DNA of 64,000 nt from Terriglobales bacterium (GTDB taxonomy: Bacteria > Acidobacteriota > Terriglobia > Terriglobales > Acidobacteriaceae): positions 1-64,000 of the forward strand of contig DATHMF010000109.1 of NCBI GenBank assembly GCA_035487355.1, given 5' to 3'. Shown in pieces: positions 54,034 through 62,463 of this stretch (its first letter is position 1; every line of letters starts with the position of its first letter). Made by a program: the position numbers and the translations under genes. The notes under the pieces are model-generated. The model did no database searches, had not been told where the DNA came from, and was given only the letters and a program-made list of their open reading frames with translations.

Positions 54034-54972
54034 CTACCTCTGACCTGGGACGTACACGCGCCCGGCTGCTACTAACTCAGCATTTGGGACTTCGGTCTCA
54101 AGTTTGACACGCTGGTATCCGGCCTTCTTCCCAAGTCTGGCAAGAAAGGTGAGCCTGTATTGATGTTTGAACCGGTCGGTCAATTGTTGCAAATAAGGCG
54201 CGAAGGCAATGGGCATTTCAAAGCCCTGGAAGTAAGCTTCGCCTCCGGTTTCGTCCGCGAGCCGGGAGAGGTTGCTTTGGCCCCAATTCAACCGCCAGAA
54301 ACTATGGCTTGGATGTCCGCTCGGTGAAGCGTAAATGGAATAAATCTGGACTCCAGCCCGCTGGGCCTGATCAATTGTCTGGTCAAGATAAGTATCGCTC
54401 GGTCCCGGTTGAAGATAATCTACACCGGAGGAAATGAGGAGAACCTCGCGGCTAGCGGTGCTTTCGGGCCAGTGCTTGATCATATCTGTGATGGCCGTGT
54501 ACGGACTCGCCCCTCCCGCTCCAGAACCTAGAGGCAGGCGCAAAGCCTTGGCTGCCAGAGCATGGTCATTGGTCAGATTCTGGACGATATTCACGTCGCC
54601 GTTGCGTATATATCCGACAGCGATCTTCGTCGTGGCCGGCTGGCTGGTGATGAATTTGCGAAGGTCATCGAGCTGCAAACCGAGTGTGGTGTCGGTAGAG
54701 TCGTCAATAAGAACAAAAAGCTCAACCCCAGCCGGGTCTGCCTGCAATGGAACCCAGTCTTTCACCTCGGCTCGATTACCTTCTTGAGAGACCACGACAT
54801 CCTCGCGGGAAATCGAGGGGACCTCCTTACCATGCTTGGCTTCGACTGAGACAATCATGCTTACTGGAATGGTTGCAGGAGAAACCCCTTCCAGGGGCGA
54901 CCAGACGGCAGGCAATGCGATGACGACTGCCAACGCAAAAAGCATCAGACATTTTTCGATTTGTTTTCTCAT
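54034..54972 (-). CDS. Secreted VWA-domain protein (TIGR03436-like)
   Basis: The 312-residue form starts at ATG 54972 behind a perfect AGGAGG; a longer frame to 55134 lacks one. It has a signal peptide (about 1-27), the pre-VWA segment of acidobacterial VWA proteins (EVPSISREDVVVSQEGNRAEV, about 50-70), then a VWA fold (about 85-280) with VELFVLIDDSTDTTLGLQ (a MIDAS-like DDSTD in place of DxSxS), YTAITDMIKHWP, EVLLISSGVDYL and LADETGGEAYF. Members are found widely in Acidobacteriota; function is unproven but probably protein binding in the envelope. It stands alone between mnmA and the DUF948-like gene. Confidence 0.85.
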   Translation of the reverse strand: MRKQIEKCLMLFALAVVIALPAVWSPLEGVSPATIPVSMIVSVEAKHGKEVPSISREDVVVSQEGNRAEVKDWVPLQADPAGVELFVLIDDSTDTTLGLQLDDLRKFITSQPATTKIAVGYIRNGDVNIVQNLTNDHALAAKALRLPLGSGAGGASPYTAITDMIKHWPESTASREVLLISSGVDYLQPGPSDTYLDQTIDQAQRAGVQIYSIYASPSGHPSHSFWRLNWGQSNLSRLADETGGEAYFQGFEMPIAFAPYLQQLTDRFKHQYRLTFLARLGKKAGYQRVKLETEVPNAELVAAGRVYVPGQR

Positions 54973-55162
54973 TGTTCCTCCTCTGAAATTCAGCTTTTGG
55001 AATTTCGGTTTGCTTTGAGGACATTCGGAAGACGTTACGTCACTTTGCGGGAAAGGACTTTCAGCGACTTCGCTCTGGATGCAAACATGCAAAAAACTTT
55101 CGGCCGCTTTGTGGAGCGGGCTAAGGGTCGGCACAAAATGCGCAGAACTCTAGACAAAAACT

Positions 55163-55672
55163 CTAGATAAACAACTCCTCATCCTGCGGCAGGCCTTCCT
55201 GGGGATGGTTGTGGCCTCTACGGCGGAGCAGAGTCTGAAGTCCTACAGTGAGCCCACTAATAATCCCGGCGATATGGCGCACCGGCGATATGACGGAGTG
55301 CTGAATAATTTCAGTGGTTTCCTCCACCCGGTCCATGGCGCGGCTGATCATGTCATCGGCGCGGACCACCTGCAGCCGCGTGCGGTCAATAATGTCGCTG
55401 ACCGTGGTATCCATGCGCTCGACTTGGGAGCGCAGTGAGGTGGAGGTGACTGCCAGGTTTTCCGTGATGGTACGCAGTTTCTCGCGCGAGTCTGTAAGGA
55501 TGGTGCCGGCAGCGTCCAGCACGGGAATAGCGCGCTTGTGCACTTCGCTGGTCATCGCTTCCACGCGCGCGCTGGTTTTCTTGAATTGGAAATACAGCGC
55601 AGCCAGGATTAGCATTTGCAGCAACACAGCCAATCCTATGATGACAATAAATATTTGAAGCCACATTTCCAT
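55163..55672 (-). CDS. DUF948-like membrane-anchored coiled-coil protein
   Basis: The 169-residue protein has an N-terminal transmembrane helix (about 5-28, LQIFIVIIGLAVLLQMLILAAL), then a long amphipathic region (about 32-135) predicted to be coiled coil (VEAMTSEVHKRAIPVLDAAG, TITENLAVTSTSLRSQVERM) and a short tail (PQEGLPQDEELFI). It resembles DUF948/YoxC-type proteins that sit in the membrane near general-stress genes. The YtxH-like gene lies 27 bases upstream on the same strand, the usual pairing. Function is unknown, probably envelope stress. Confidence 0.75.
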   Translation of the reverse strand: MEMWLQIFIVIIGLAVLLQMLILAALYFQFKKTSARVEAMTSEVHKRAIPVLDAAGTILTDSREKLRTITENLAVTSTSLRSQVERMDTTVSDIIDRTRLQVVRADDMISRAMDRVEETTEIIQHSVISPVRHIAGIISGLTVGLQTLLRRRGHNHPQEGLPQDEELFI

Positions 55673-55698
55673 AGATACAGAGCGTTCAGTAAGTGGTA

Positions 55699-55998
55699 TT
55701 AAGATTTCTCTGTGGTTGCCGTGTCCCGGTATGCCTGGCGTCCGGCTTCATAAGCAGCTTTGAACTGTTCTTTCTGCTGCTTCACGGCGTCTTTGCCTTT
55801 GGATGCCCATTCGGTTACCTGTTCACGGGCGGCCGAGCCCTTGGTGACCAGATAATCGCGGCCCTCTTCGGCGGCGTCCAAAATGGCTTGCCGTGTTTCC
55901 CGCCCCGAACGTGGAGCATAGAGCACGCCCACCAGAGCTCCCAGCCCCAAGCCTGCTAAAAACCACATGATGGCGTTACTGCCGTCGCGATCTGACAT
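55699..55998 (-). CDS. YtxH-like small membrane protein
   Basis: ATG 55998 follows GGGAGGAC; an upstream in-frame start (56043) has no ribosome site. The 99-residue product has one N-terminal transmembrane segment with glycines (about 9-27, WFLAGLGLGALVGVLYAP), the family motif YAPRSGRETRQ and a charged helical tail (about 35-95). YtxH proteins accompany general stress responses in Bacillus. It precedes the DUF948-like gene in a probable operon. Confidence 0.85.
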   Translation of the reverse strand: MSDRDGSNAIMWFLAGLGLGALVGVLYAPRSGRETRQAILDAAEEGRDYLVTKGSAAREQVTEWASKGKDAVKQQKEQFKAAYEAGRQAYRDTATTEKS

Positions 55999-56082
55999 GT
56001 TGTCCTCCCAGAACAAATAGCAAAGGTGCTGATGGTAACACACAAACGTTCAGCACTCCAATTGCCTTTACTCATAACCATT

Positions 56083-56799
56083 CTACGGCTTCTGCGTGGG
56101 CCTGAGCACTATTTCGCTGGCAAAAGATTGCGGCGCCTGGGTAACCAGCATAGCCACAACATGAGCAACGTCGTCAGGACGCAACATCTTGCTCTTGTCT
56201 CTGCCGGTATGCGGCGAAAGCTCGGTATCCACCGAGCCAGGGCAAACCACCGAGACGCGGATGTTATGGCCCCGCAGCTCCTCGGCCACAGAATATGTCA
56301 ATCCGTTCAACCCCCATTTGGATGCGGCATAGGCAGCTCCGTTTGCCAGCGCATTTTTCCCGGCAATTGAGGAGATGTTCACAATGTCCCCGCTGCGGGC
56401 GCGGATCATCATCGGCGCAAAGGCCCGAATACAGTAATACACGCCCCGCAAATTGGTGTTAAACACCTTATCCCATTCTTCCGGAGCAAGTTGGTGTAGG
56501 GGAGTGCCAAAAGCGCCTACTCCGGCGTTGTTGACCAGGATATCTGATCGCTGAAAGGTTTTCTCCACACGCGCGGCCAGGGCCTCCACTGCGCGCAGGT
56601 CGGTCACATCACAGGCCATGGTTTCACACTGGCCGCCGTGTGCCGCAATGGTTCGAGCTGTCTCTTGCAGTGCGGCCGGCGTGCGGCCACAAAGGATGGT
56701 GTTCGCCCCCATCTGGGCGAGTCTTTGTGCGATCGCGGCGCCTATGCCGCGGCCGCCACCCGTAACAACGGCGATCTTCCCGCTGAGCGTACCTTCCAT
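56083..56799 (-). CDS. Short-chain dehydrogenase/reductase
   Basis: The 238-residue protein is a classical SDR: TGGGRGIGAAIAQRLA (13-28) for NAD(P), NNAGVGAFG (about 89-97), the catalytic Ser in NISSIAGKNA (about 139-148) and YAASKWGLNGL (Tyr/Lys, about 153-163), then VVCPGSVDTELSP. It resembles FabG-like 3-ketoacyl reductases in general form, but the substrate cannot be told. A 21-bp palindrome stands 22-43 bp upstream of the start. No close partner gene is read in the same unit; the YtxH gene begins 85 bases downstream. Confidence 0.88.
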   Translation of the reverse strand: MEGTLSGKIAVVTGGGRGIGAAIAQRLAQMGANTILCGRTPAALQETARTIAAHGGQCETMACDVTDLRAVEALAARVEKTFQRSDILVNNAGVGAFGTPLHQLAPEEWDKVFNTNLRGVYYCIRAFAPMMIRARSGDIVNISSIAGKNALANGAAYAASKWGLNGLTYSVAEELRGHNIRVSVVCPGSVDTELSPHTGRDKSKMLRPDDVAHVVAMLVTQAPQSFASEIVLRPTQKP

Positions 56800-56821
56800 G
56801 ATCTTTCGCCTTTCTCCTTTT

Positions 56822-56842
56822 CTTCACACCGCTGGTGTGAAG
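56822..56842. promoter_or_regulatory. 21-bp palindrome upstream of the SDR gene
   Basis: CTTCACACC (56822-56830) and GGTGTGAAG (56834-56842) form a perfect 9-bp inverted repeat with a 3-base centre, 22-43 bp before the SDR start (56799, minus). This is where an operator would block the promoter or translation. It may also fold as an mRNA hairpin. Confidence 0.5.
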
Positions 56843-56988
56843 CTTCCAACCAAGCAGCATACAATTTGCATCTTACAAAACACAGAGCAAATTTGGCTCG
56901 TATGCGGCACAATCGCTCCCCAGGCTGTGCCGCGTTGGAGCTTGCAGAGCAGAAACCCTTAGATGAAAACCCGAAGGAGTATCTAAAC

Positions 56989-57017
56989 TTGCTATTGCGA
57001 GGCTGCATTTCTATAAT
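56989..57017 (+). promoter_or_regulatory. Sigma-70-type promoter for the secreted TPR-like gene
   Basis: TTGCTA (56989-56994) and a perfect TATAAT (57012-57017) are 17 bases apart. The start would be near 57024, leaving a leader of about 120 bases before the AAGGAG ribosome site and ATG 57147. The remaining part of this 347-base gap shows nothing else of note. Confidence 0.7.
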
Positions 57018-57146
57018 GCCAAGCTTCGGGTGGAATTCCGTCAGGCCACAGCTTTTCAACCAGGGAAAATCGAGGGCTGGCACCAAGTTAGAACTGTTCT
57101 ACCTGAGATCTCGTGACCCAAATTGTTCTGAACTGAAGGAGCTATG

Positions 57147-58526
57147 ATGAAGAAGCTGAACCTGCTTGCCATTTGGGTACTCGCGGCCGTTGTCGCGGGC
57201 ATGGCACAGCAAACTACCACCCCAACTAGTGCCCCGCAAACCACCACCCCAACCACTGCCCCACCGACCACGACCCCACCCGCTACTGGTGACCAAGTTT
57301 GTCAGCCGGCGACGGGAGAGCCACAGAAAAAAGAGATTAAAGATCCTGCTGAATACAATGCATACGTGAATGCCACGGGCATCACTGATCCTGCTACCCG
57401 TGCGAACGCGCTCGAGCAGTTCATTGCCCAGTATCCCACCAGTGTTGTAAAAGATGATGCTCTCGAGCAGCTTATGGGAGCCTACCAGCAGGCGGGTAAT
57501 CCCAAAGCTTTGGATGCAGCTGAGCGTGTTTGGAAGGCGAATCCTTGCAACGTGCGCGCTTTGGTGGTCCTGGCCTACAACACGAAGATTAGAGCCGAGT
57601 CAGAAAATCCTCCGAATCCGCAGACGGCTGCGCTTGCCGTAAAGTACGGTGAGGCCGGCTTACAGGCGCTCAAAACTTACGCCAAGCCTGATCCCATGAA
57701 GCCTGAGGATTTTGAAAAATTCAAAATCATCGCTCTGCAGGTTTTCAATGGCACTGCCGGGCGCGGTTCCTTGAACAATAAGGATTATCCTTCGGCGCAA
57801 AAGTATTTCCAGGCCGCCCTCGAGACAGAACTTCGTATGGATCCCAACGATCCCGGGCAATTGCAGAATGTATATCCGTTGGCGATTGCTTATCTGACGC
57901 CCAAGCCCATTAATGTGGTTGGTCTGTGGTATATAGCGCGTGCCGTCGCTCTGAGCCAGGGTGCCGCACAAGCCGAGATCGCCAAATATGGCAAAGCCAA
58001 GTATTACTACTATCACGGCGACTATGATGGCTGGGATCAGGTCGTGGCCCAGGCCGCTACCCAGACCACCCCTCCGCCTAACTTCACTGTTACTCCTGCT
58101 CCCACACCGGCTGAACAGGTGAAGAAAATCGCGGAATCCAAAGATCCTAAGCAGATGGATTTCGGCGAGTGGCAGCTTATTTTTACCTATGGCGACCAGG
58201 CAACTACAGATCGTGTGTGGAACGCTATCAAAGGCGTGCCGCTACAGTTTGAGGCTCAGGTGCTCGATGTCAAACCAGAAAGCCTTATGCTGGCAGCGAC
58301 TCAGGATGCCATTGACGCCGGCAAACCTGACGTGGAAGTGACGATGGCCGTACCCATTCCGGCAGCCCGAATGCCGAAAGTCGGAACTTCGATCAAGCTG
58401 CAGGCAAATCCGGCTTCCTATGACAAGACCCCCTATCTGATGCACATGGATACGGGTAAGCTTGCTGTGGCTAAGCCGGCGGGTCATGTTGCGCCTCACA
58501 AGCCGTTGCATCACACGCATAAATAA
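57147..58526 (+). CDS. Secreted TPR-like protein of unknown function
   Basis: ATG 57147 is preferred over ATG 57144 because AAGGAG then has five bases spacing. The 459-residue protein has a signal peptide (about 1-20, LLAIWVLAAVVAGMAQ), a Thr/Pro-rich linker (about 21-50), a helical repeat region (about 60-280) with TPR-like units (LEQFIAQYPTSVVKDDALEQ, KYFQAALETELRMDPNDPG), and a C-terminal beta domain (about 330-440, FEAQVLDVKPESLMLAA), ending in His/Lys-rich tail. A strong promoter and a clean terminator suggest high expression as a single gene. Function is unknown; it may sit in the periplasm as a scaffold. Confidence 0.8.
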   Translation: MKKLNLLAIWVLAAVVAGMAQQTTTPTSAPQTTTPTTAPPTTTPPATGDQVCQPATGEPQKKEIKDPAEYNAYVNATGITDPATRANALEQFIAQYPTSVVKDDALEQLMGAYQQAGNPKALDAAERVWKANPCNVRALVVLAYNTKIRAESENPPNPQTAALAVKYGEAGLQALKTYAKPDPMKPEDFEKFKIIALQVFNGTAGRGSLNNKDYPSAQKYFQAALETELRMDPNDPGQLQNVYPLAIAYLTPKPINVVGLWYIARAVALSQGAAQAEIAKYGKAKYYYYHGDYDGWDQVVAQAATQTTPPPNFTVTPAPTPAEQVKKIAESKDPKQMDFGEWQLIFTYGDQATTDRVWNAIKGVPLQFEAQVLDVKPESLMLAATQDAIDAGKPDVEVTMAVPIPAARMPKVGTSIKLQANPASYDKTPYLMHMDTGKLAVAKPAGHVAPHKPLHHTHK

Positions 58527-58554
58527 GTAAGTAATCTGCTTCAGTTGAAGAATT

Positions 58555-58585
58555 AAAAGGCAGCCCCACGAGGCTGCCTTTTTAT
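58555..58585 (+). terminator. Rho-independent terminator after the TPR-like gene
   Basis: AAAAGGCAGCC (58555-58565) pairs with GGCTGCCTTTT (58572-58582) around a 6-base loop and runs into TTTATTTT. It ends 30-60 bases after the stop codon of the gene at 57147-58526. Confidence 0.9.
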
Positions 58586-58716
58586 TTTATACGGGAAGTT
58601 TGCAATTGCTTTTAAAGATCCGTGTCAATCCGTGGCGAAAATTTCTCAAAAACTGCGATAATAGGATGTAAGATTTTTCGCGGCCTCAAACTCTAATCCG
58701 TACAGGAGTTCCTTCC

Positions 58717-59520
58717 ATGGCAACAGCGACCGAGATCAAACCGCTGATCAATTACAAAGTAGATGAAGGCGTAGCCGTCATCGAGATGCACGACCCGCCG
58801 GCCAATACCTACACCTATGAGATGAACCGGCAGCTCGATGACGCCATCCTGCAAGCCCGCATGGATAACAACGCGCATGTCATCCTGCTCACCGGCGCGG
58901 GTGACAAGTTTTTCTCCGCTGGCGCGAACATCCGTATGCTGGCCAGCGTGGATCCGACCTTCAAGTATTACTTCTGCCTGCACGCCAACGAGACCCTGTT
59001 GCGTCTGGAGCACACGCCCAAACTGGTGATCGCCGCGATCAACGGTCATTGCGTGGGTGGTGGACTTGAAATCGCCATGGCGGCTGATATCCGCATAGCA
59101 CGCAAGGACGCAGGCAAGATTGGCCTGCCCGAAGTCAACCTGGGCGTGCTGCCTGGGACCGGAGGAACTCAGCGCCTCTCGCGCATGGTAGGCAAATCCA
59201 AGGCCATTGAGCTGATGGTAATAGGGAATACCTTTTCCTTCGAAGAAGCCAAAGAGTTGGGGATTCTCAACGACATCTTTGAGCGCGAGAACTTCATGGA
59301 AAACATCATGGATTACGCCCGCCAGTTCTGCCCACCCAATAAAGCGTCCAAGGCCGTAGGACGAATCAAGCGCGCGGTGCAGACGGGCTGGGAAATCCCG
59401 ATGGAATCGGCGCTGGCAGTGGAGCGAGAGAACCAGCAACTACTCTTCCAGAGTGAAGACGCCAAAGAAGGTCTGAACGCTTATGTAGAGAAGCGCCCAG
59501 CAACCTTCAAGGCCAAGTGA
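58717..59520 (+). CDS. Enoyl-CoA hydratase/isomerase (crotonase family), first of two
   Basis: The 267-residue protein has the crotonase fold: DPPANTYTYEMNRQLDDAI, SAGANIRMLA (oxyanion hole region), NGHCVGGGLEIAMAADIRIA (about 109-128; first acidic residue) and LPEVNLGVLPGTGGTQRL (about 137-154; second acidic residue), so both catalytic Glu equivalents are present. The substrate is not defined by sequence; context with the diiron oxygenase and CoA-ester reductase subunits suggests an aromatic ring-derived CoA ester. ATG 58717 follows AGGAG. A leader gap of 190 bases holds a terminator and a repeat fragment (TCCGTGTCAATCCGTGG). Confidence 0.88.
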   Translation: MATATEIKPLINYKVDEGVAVIEMHDPPANTYTYEMNRQLDDAILQARMDNNAHVILLTGAGDKFFSAGANIRMLASVDPTFKYYFCLHANETLLRLEHTPKLVIAAINGHCVGGGLEIAMAADIRIARKDAGKIGLPEVNLGVLPGTGGTQRLSRMVGKSKAIELMVIGNTFSFEEAKELGILNDIFERENFMENIMDYARQFCPPNKASKAVGRIKRAVQTGWEIPMESALAVERENQQLLFQSEDAKEGLNAYVEKRPATFKAK

Positions 59521-59568
59521 AATCTAACTTCGTGCCCTTTGTGGTTAACCGTATTACGGAGATTCTCT

Positions 59569-60753
59569 ATGGCTTCCATGTTAAAAATCGGCACCTTCGG
59601 CGATTGGGTTGGATTGTTTGAAGATTGGCGCAGAGAGATCGGCGTGAACCCTAAAGAAGTCTCCGATTTCAAATTCGAGACCCTCTACGGCGCCATTGAG
59701 ACAGTGGAGATCCAGTTCGGCCACTACAAGGGCCAGCGCAAGTGGGAGAACCTGCGCAAGGTCCCCACGCAGAACATGCGCGATGCGCTGATGAACCTGA
59801 TCGTCTATCAGGGCGATACCGAGTTTGCCAGCGTTGAGCAGCAGCGCTACTTGTTCAACTCCTCGCCTAGCGAATATGATCGTCGCGCTCTCACCCGCGT
59901 CATGATCGAAGAGATGCGCCACGGCTGGCAGATGTGTGCCCTGCTGATCGAGCACTTCGGACACTCCGGCAAAGTCGAGGCACAAAAAATGCTCGAGCGC
60001 CGCGCCTTCGAGAACAAGCGCCTGCTCGGTTCTTTCAACGAAGACGTAGATAACTGGCTCGATTTTTTCTGCTACACCGATTTTGTGGATCGTGACGGCA
60101 AATTCCAGCTTCAGATGCTTAAGTATTCTGCTTTCGCGCCGCTGGGCCGCTCCATGTCGTACATGCTGCGGGAAGAGGCCTTCCACATGGGTACGGGCAA
60201 CACCGGCTTGCAGCGCATCGCCGAGGCGGGTGTGCTACCGGGCTGGCTGATGCAAAAGTATCTGAACAAATGGATTTCCAGCGCCTATGACCTCTTCGGC
60301 ACAGATCATTCTTCTTCCGCCCACTGGGCTTATGTTTGGGGCCTCAAGGGACGCTACGATGAACTCAAGAACCAGGGAGGCGCGCAACTCGATGACCTGA
60401 ACGATTACAGCCGCCGGTTGTATCACGATGAGGTTGCGGGTCTGCTGGCGCGCATCAGTGCAGGTCAAAAATCCGGACAGCCTGAGTTGTACACGCCTGA
60501 CATCAAATTCAATCGCCACATCGGGCGCTACGCCGGCATGAAGTTCCACTCGCGGACCGGTGAACCGTTGGATGAAAAGTCCTATCAAGAACATTCGGAA
60601 GAATGCATGCCGGGCCCCAAAGACCGCAAGTTGTTGCTCGACATCCTGGCTGCGGAAAAAAACTGGATCACTCCCCGCGTCGGCGTGCGCGATCCGCTGG
60701 AAACCATCGGCGAGCCGCGTAAATCGGCCATGACCACGCCGATCATTAATTGA
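59569..60753 (+). CDS. BoxB/PaaA-like diiron oxygenase
   Basis: ATG 59569 (MASMLKIGTF) follows ACGGAGA; the upstream frame start at 59539 reads repeat sequence. The 394-residue protein has the ferritin-like diiron pattern of benzoyl-CoA epoxidase BoxB: GDTEFASVEQQR (E85), EEMRHGW (E115, H118), a DRDGKFQL segment (D174-D176) and REEAFHMGTG (E203, H206). BoxB shares EQQR, EExRH, DRDGKFQL and EExxH with similar spacing, so this is a close relative rather than a phenylacetyl-CoA epoxidase subunit, though shorter than the usual 470. It should add oxygen to a CoA-bound aromatic ring using electrons from a BoxA-like reductase that is not in view. The start repeats TTGTGGTTAACC just upstream. Confidence 0.8.
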   Translation: MASMLKIGTFGDWVGLFEDWRREIGVNPKEVSDFKFETLYGAIETVEIQFGHYKGQRKWENLRKVPTQNMRDALMNLIVYQGDTEFASVEQQRYLFNSSPSEYDRRALTRVMIEEMRHGWQMCALLIEHFGHSGKVEAQKMLERRAFENKRLLGSFNEDVDNWLDFFCYTDFVDRDGKFQLQMLKYSAFAPLGRSMSYMLREEAFHMGTGNTGLQRIAEAGVLPGWLMQKYLNKWISSAYDLFGTDHSSSAHWAYVWGLKGRYDELKNQGGAQLDDLNDYSRRLYHDEVAGLLARISAGQKSGQPELYTPDIKFNRHIGRYAGMKFHSRTGEPLDEKSYQEHSEECMPGPKDRKLLLDILAAEKNWITPRVGVRDPLETIGEPRKSAMTTPIIN

Positions 60754-60766
60754 GTGATTGATTCAT

Positions 60767-60885
60767 CGGGTCATTTTCTCATTGGGTAATCGGGTAATTT
60801 GGTAATTTGACGACTTGGCAATGAATTGCACAATTACCAAATTACTCAATTACTCAATTTCTCTCTGCGCCTCCGCGGTTAATTG
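60767..60885. repeat. AATTACC/AATTACTC low-complexity repeat and CGCCTCCGCGGTT repeat
   Basis: The 137-base gap between the oxygenase and the second hydratase gene is almost wholly dispersed repeat: TTGGTAATTTG- and CAATTACCAAATTACTCAA-type runs (60767-60862), followed by CTGCGCCTCCGCGGTTAA (about 60865-60882), which ends eight bases before the next start codon. Confidence 0.7.
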
Positions 60886-60890
60886 ATCTC

Positions 60891-61664
60891 ATGCCAACGA
60901 CCTACAAACAAGTCCAGGTAATCCTCGATCCTCCCGCAGCCAAAATCACGTTGGCCAATCCACCGCTGAACGTCATTGATGTCCCTATGATGGAAGAGCT
61001 TGCCGAAGCTCTTAAGCAACTCGAACCACAACCCGAAGTTTCTACCATTATTTTCTCTGGCAGCGAACAGAATTTTTCTGCCGGCGTAGATGTTGCCGCC
61101 CACACACAGGATAAAGTCCGTGAGATGCTGGCCAAATTTCACACCATCATCCGCGCCATCGTCAACGCAAAGAAGGTCACAATAGCCGTGGTGCGCGGCA
61201 ACTGCCTGGGAGGCGGGGCCGAGCTGGCCATGGTCTGTGACATGGTTTTTACCACCCGCGACGCCCATTGGGCCTTTCCTGAAATCAAGCTGGGATGCTT
61301 CCCGCCGGTCGCCTCCGTCGGCCTGGCAGCGCTCGTTGGCCAAAAGCGTGCGGCAGAGCTGGTCCTGACTGGCCGTCAAATCTCCGGCGCAGAGGCTCTC
61401 ACAATGGGATTGGTCAACGCTGCTGTGGAGGGTGAAGAACTCGCAACCGTCGTAGATGAAACCCTGAAGCGCCTTTCGAAACTAAGTCCCGCATCCCTGG
61501 CTGTAACTAAAAAAGCGGTGTACTGTTGGGACGCGATGCACTTTGAGAAAGGCCTGGCCCGTGCCGAACAGATTTACCTGGAAGAATTGATGAAGACGGA
61601 AGACGCGCAAGAGGGAATTAAGGCCTGGCTGGAAAAGCGCGACCCGACTTGGAAAGCAAAATGA
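60891..61664 (+). CDS. Crotonase-family hydratase resembling cyclohexa-1,5-dienecarbonyl-CoA hydratase
   Basis: The 257-residue protein opens with VQVILDPPAAKITLANPPLNVIDVPMMEEL, the N-terminal form I associate with dienoyl-CoA hydratases (Dch/BamR group) of benzoate degradation, and has NFSAGVDVAAHT, GNCLGGGAELAMVCD and FPEIKLGCFPPVASVGL (both Glu equivalents; the usual GGTQRL is replaced by PPVASVGL). Members hydrate cyclohexadiene-1-carbonyl-CoA or related ring CoA esters. Context with the oxygenase and molybdoenzyme subunits supports an aromatic pathway. The cupin start overlaps the stop (ATGA). No clear ribosome site precedes the ATG; a repeat lies there. Confidence 0.75.
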   Translation: MPTTYKQVQVILDPPAAKITLANPPLNVIDVPMMEELAEALKQLEPQPEVSTIIFSGSEQNFSAGVDVAAHTQDKVREMLAKFHTIIRAIVNAKKVTIAVVRGNCLGGGAELAMVCDMVFTTRDAHWAFPEIKLGCFPPVASVGLAALVGQKRAAELVLTGRQISGAEALTMGLVNAAVEGEELATVVDETLKRLSKLSPASLAVTKKAVYCWDAMHFEKGLARAEQIYLEELMKTEDAQEGIKAWLEKRDPTWKAK

Positions 61665-62005
61665 TAAAGAACCCGCAGAACTCCGAGCACTACACCTGGG
61701 GGAAGAATTGCGACGGCTGGCATCTGGTGAAAGATAACAGACTGAGCGTGATCTACGAGCGCATGCCTCCGGGAACTTCAGAAGCGCGTCATTATCACAA
61801 CCAGGCCCAGCAGTTCTTTTTTATTCTCGAGGGTGCAGCGGTTCTTGAAGTGGAAGAGAAGGAGTTTACTCTGAATCGACAAGACGGGTTACACATCTCT
61901 CCGGGCCAGGCTCATCGAATCTTCAACAAATCCGAAAATGACTTGGTATTTCTTGTAATATCGCAGCCGCCATCGCACCGCGACCGGGTTAACACAGAAA
62001 GTTAG
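61661..62005 (+). CDS. Small cupin protein
   Basis: ATG 61661 overlaps the hydratase stop by four bases; an upstream TTG at 61649 is less likely. The 114-residue protein is a single cupin barrel with metal motif 1 in PPGTSEARHYHNQAQQFFFI (His, His, Gln; Glu follows in LEGA) and motif 2 in HISPGQAHRIFN. It could bind a metal and modify or sense a small molecule. The tight overlap marks it as part of the same unit. Confidence 0.85.
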   Translation: MIKNPQNSEHYTWGKNCDGWHLVKDNRLSVIYERMPPGTSEARHYHNQAQQFFFILEGAAVLEVEEKEFTLNRQDGLHISPGQAHRIFNKSENDLVFLVISQPPSHRDRVNTES

Positions 62006-62011
62006 GAAAAC

Positions 62012-62335
62012 ATGGATTACGAAATCCCAGCGGACGAACTTAAGATCAAGCTGACCGCGAAAGAACCTTTGACGATTCTTGATGTCCGCGAGCCGTGGGA
62101 ATACGCCGCAGCACGTATTGAAGGCAGCAAGCATATACCGATGGGCGATGTGCCTGCACGCGCCCACCAGGAGCTCGATCCCGAGGAGCACATTGTCGTA
62201 ATTTGCCACCACGGCGTGCGTTCGTTAAACGTGGCCCATTGGCTGCGTCTGCAAGGATTCGAGAAAGCACAATCTTTGCAGGGTGGTATTGACCATTGGT
62301 CGCGCACCATTGATTCCAAAATACCTGTGTATTGA
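62012..62335 (+). CDS. Rhodanese-like sulfurtransferase
   Basis: The 107-residue single-domain rhodanese has LDVREPWEYAAARIEGSKHIPMGD (20-43) and the active-site Cys in VVICHHGVRS (about 64-68, loop CHHGVRS). It transfers sulfur or acts in redox. It lies six bases after the cupin stop, and a molybdoenzyme operon follows; sulfuration of the Mo cofactor or Fe-S use is a possible role, but this is inference. Confidence 0.9.
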   Translation: MDYEIPADELKIKLTAKEPLTILDVREPWEYAAARIEGSKHIPMGDVPARAHQELDPEEHIVVICHHGVRSLNVAHWLRLQGFEKAQSLQGGIDHWSRTIDSKIPVY

Positions 62336-62463
62336 TGTACCAACGCGCTAAATAGCCATGCTACAGAGATGAGTAAACTCTTAGCAGTACAATGAGCTTA
62401 GATGCGCTAGGTTGAATCGCAAACGGTAAAAGCCAATAGCGAATAGCTAAAAGCTTCTTTTTC

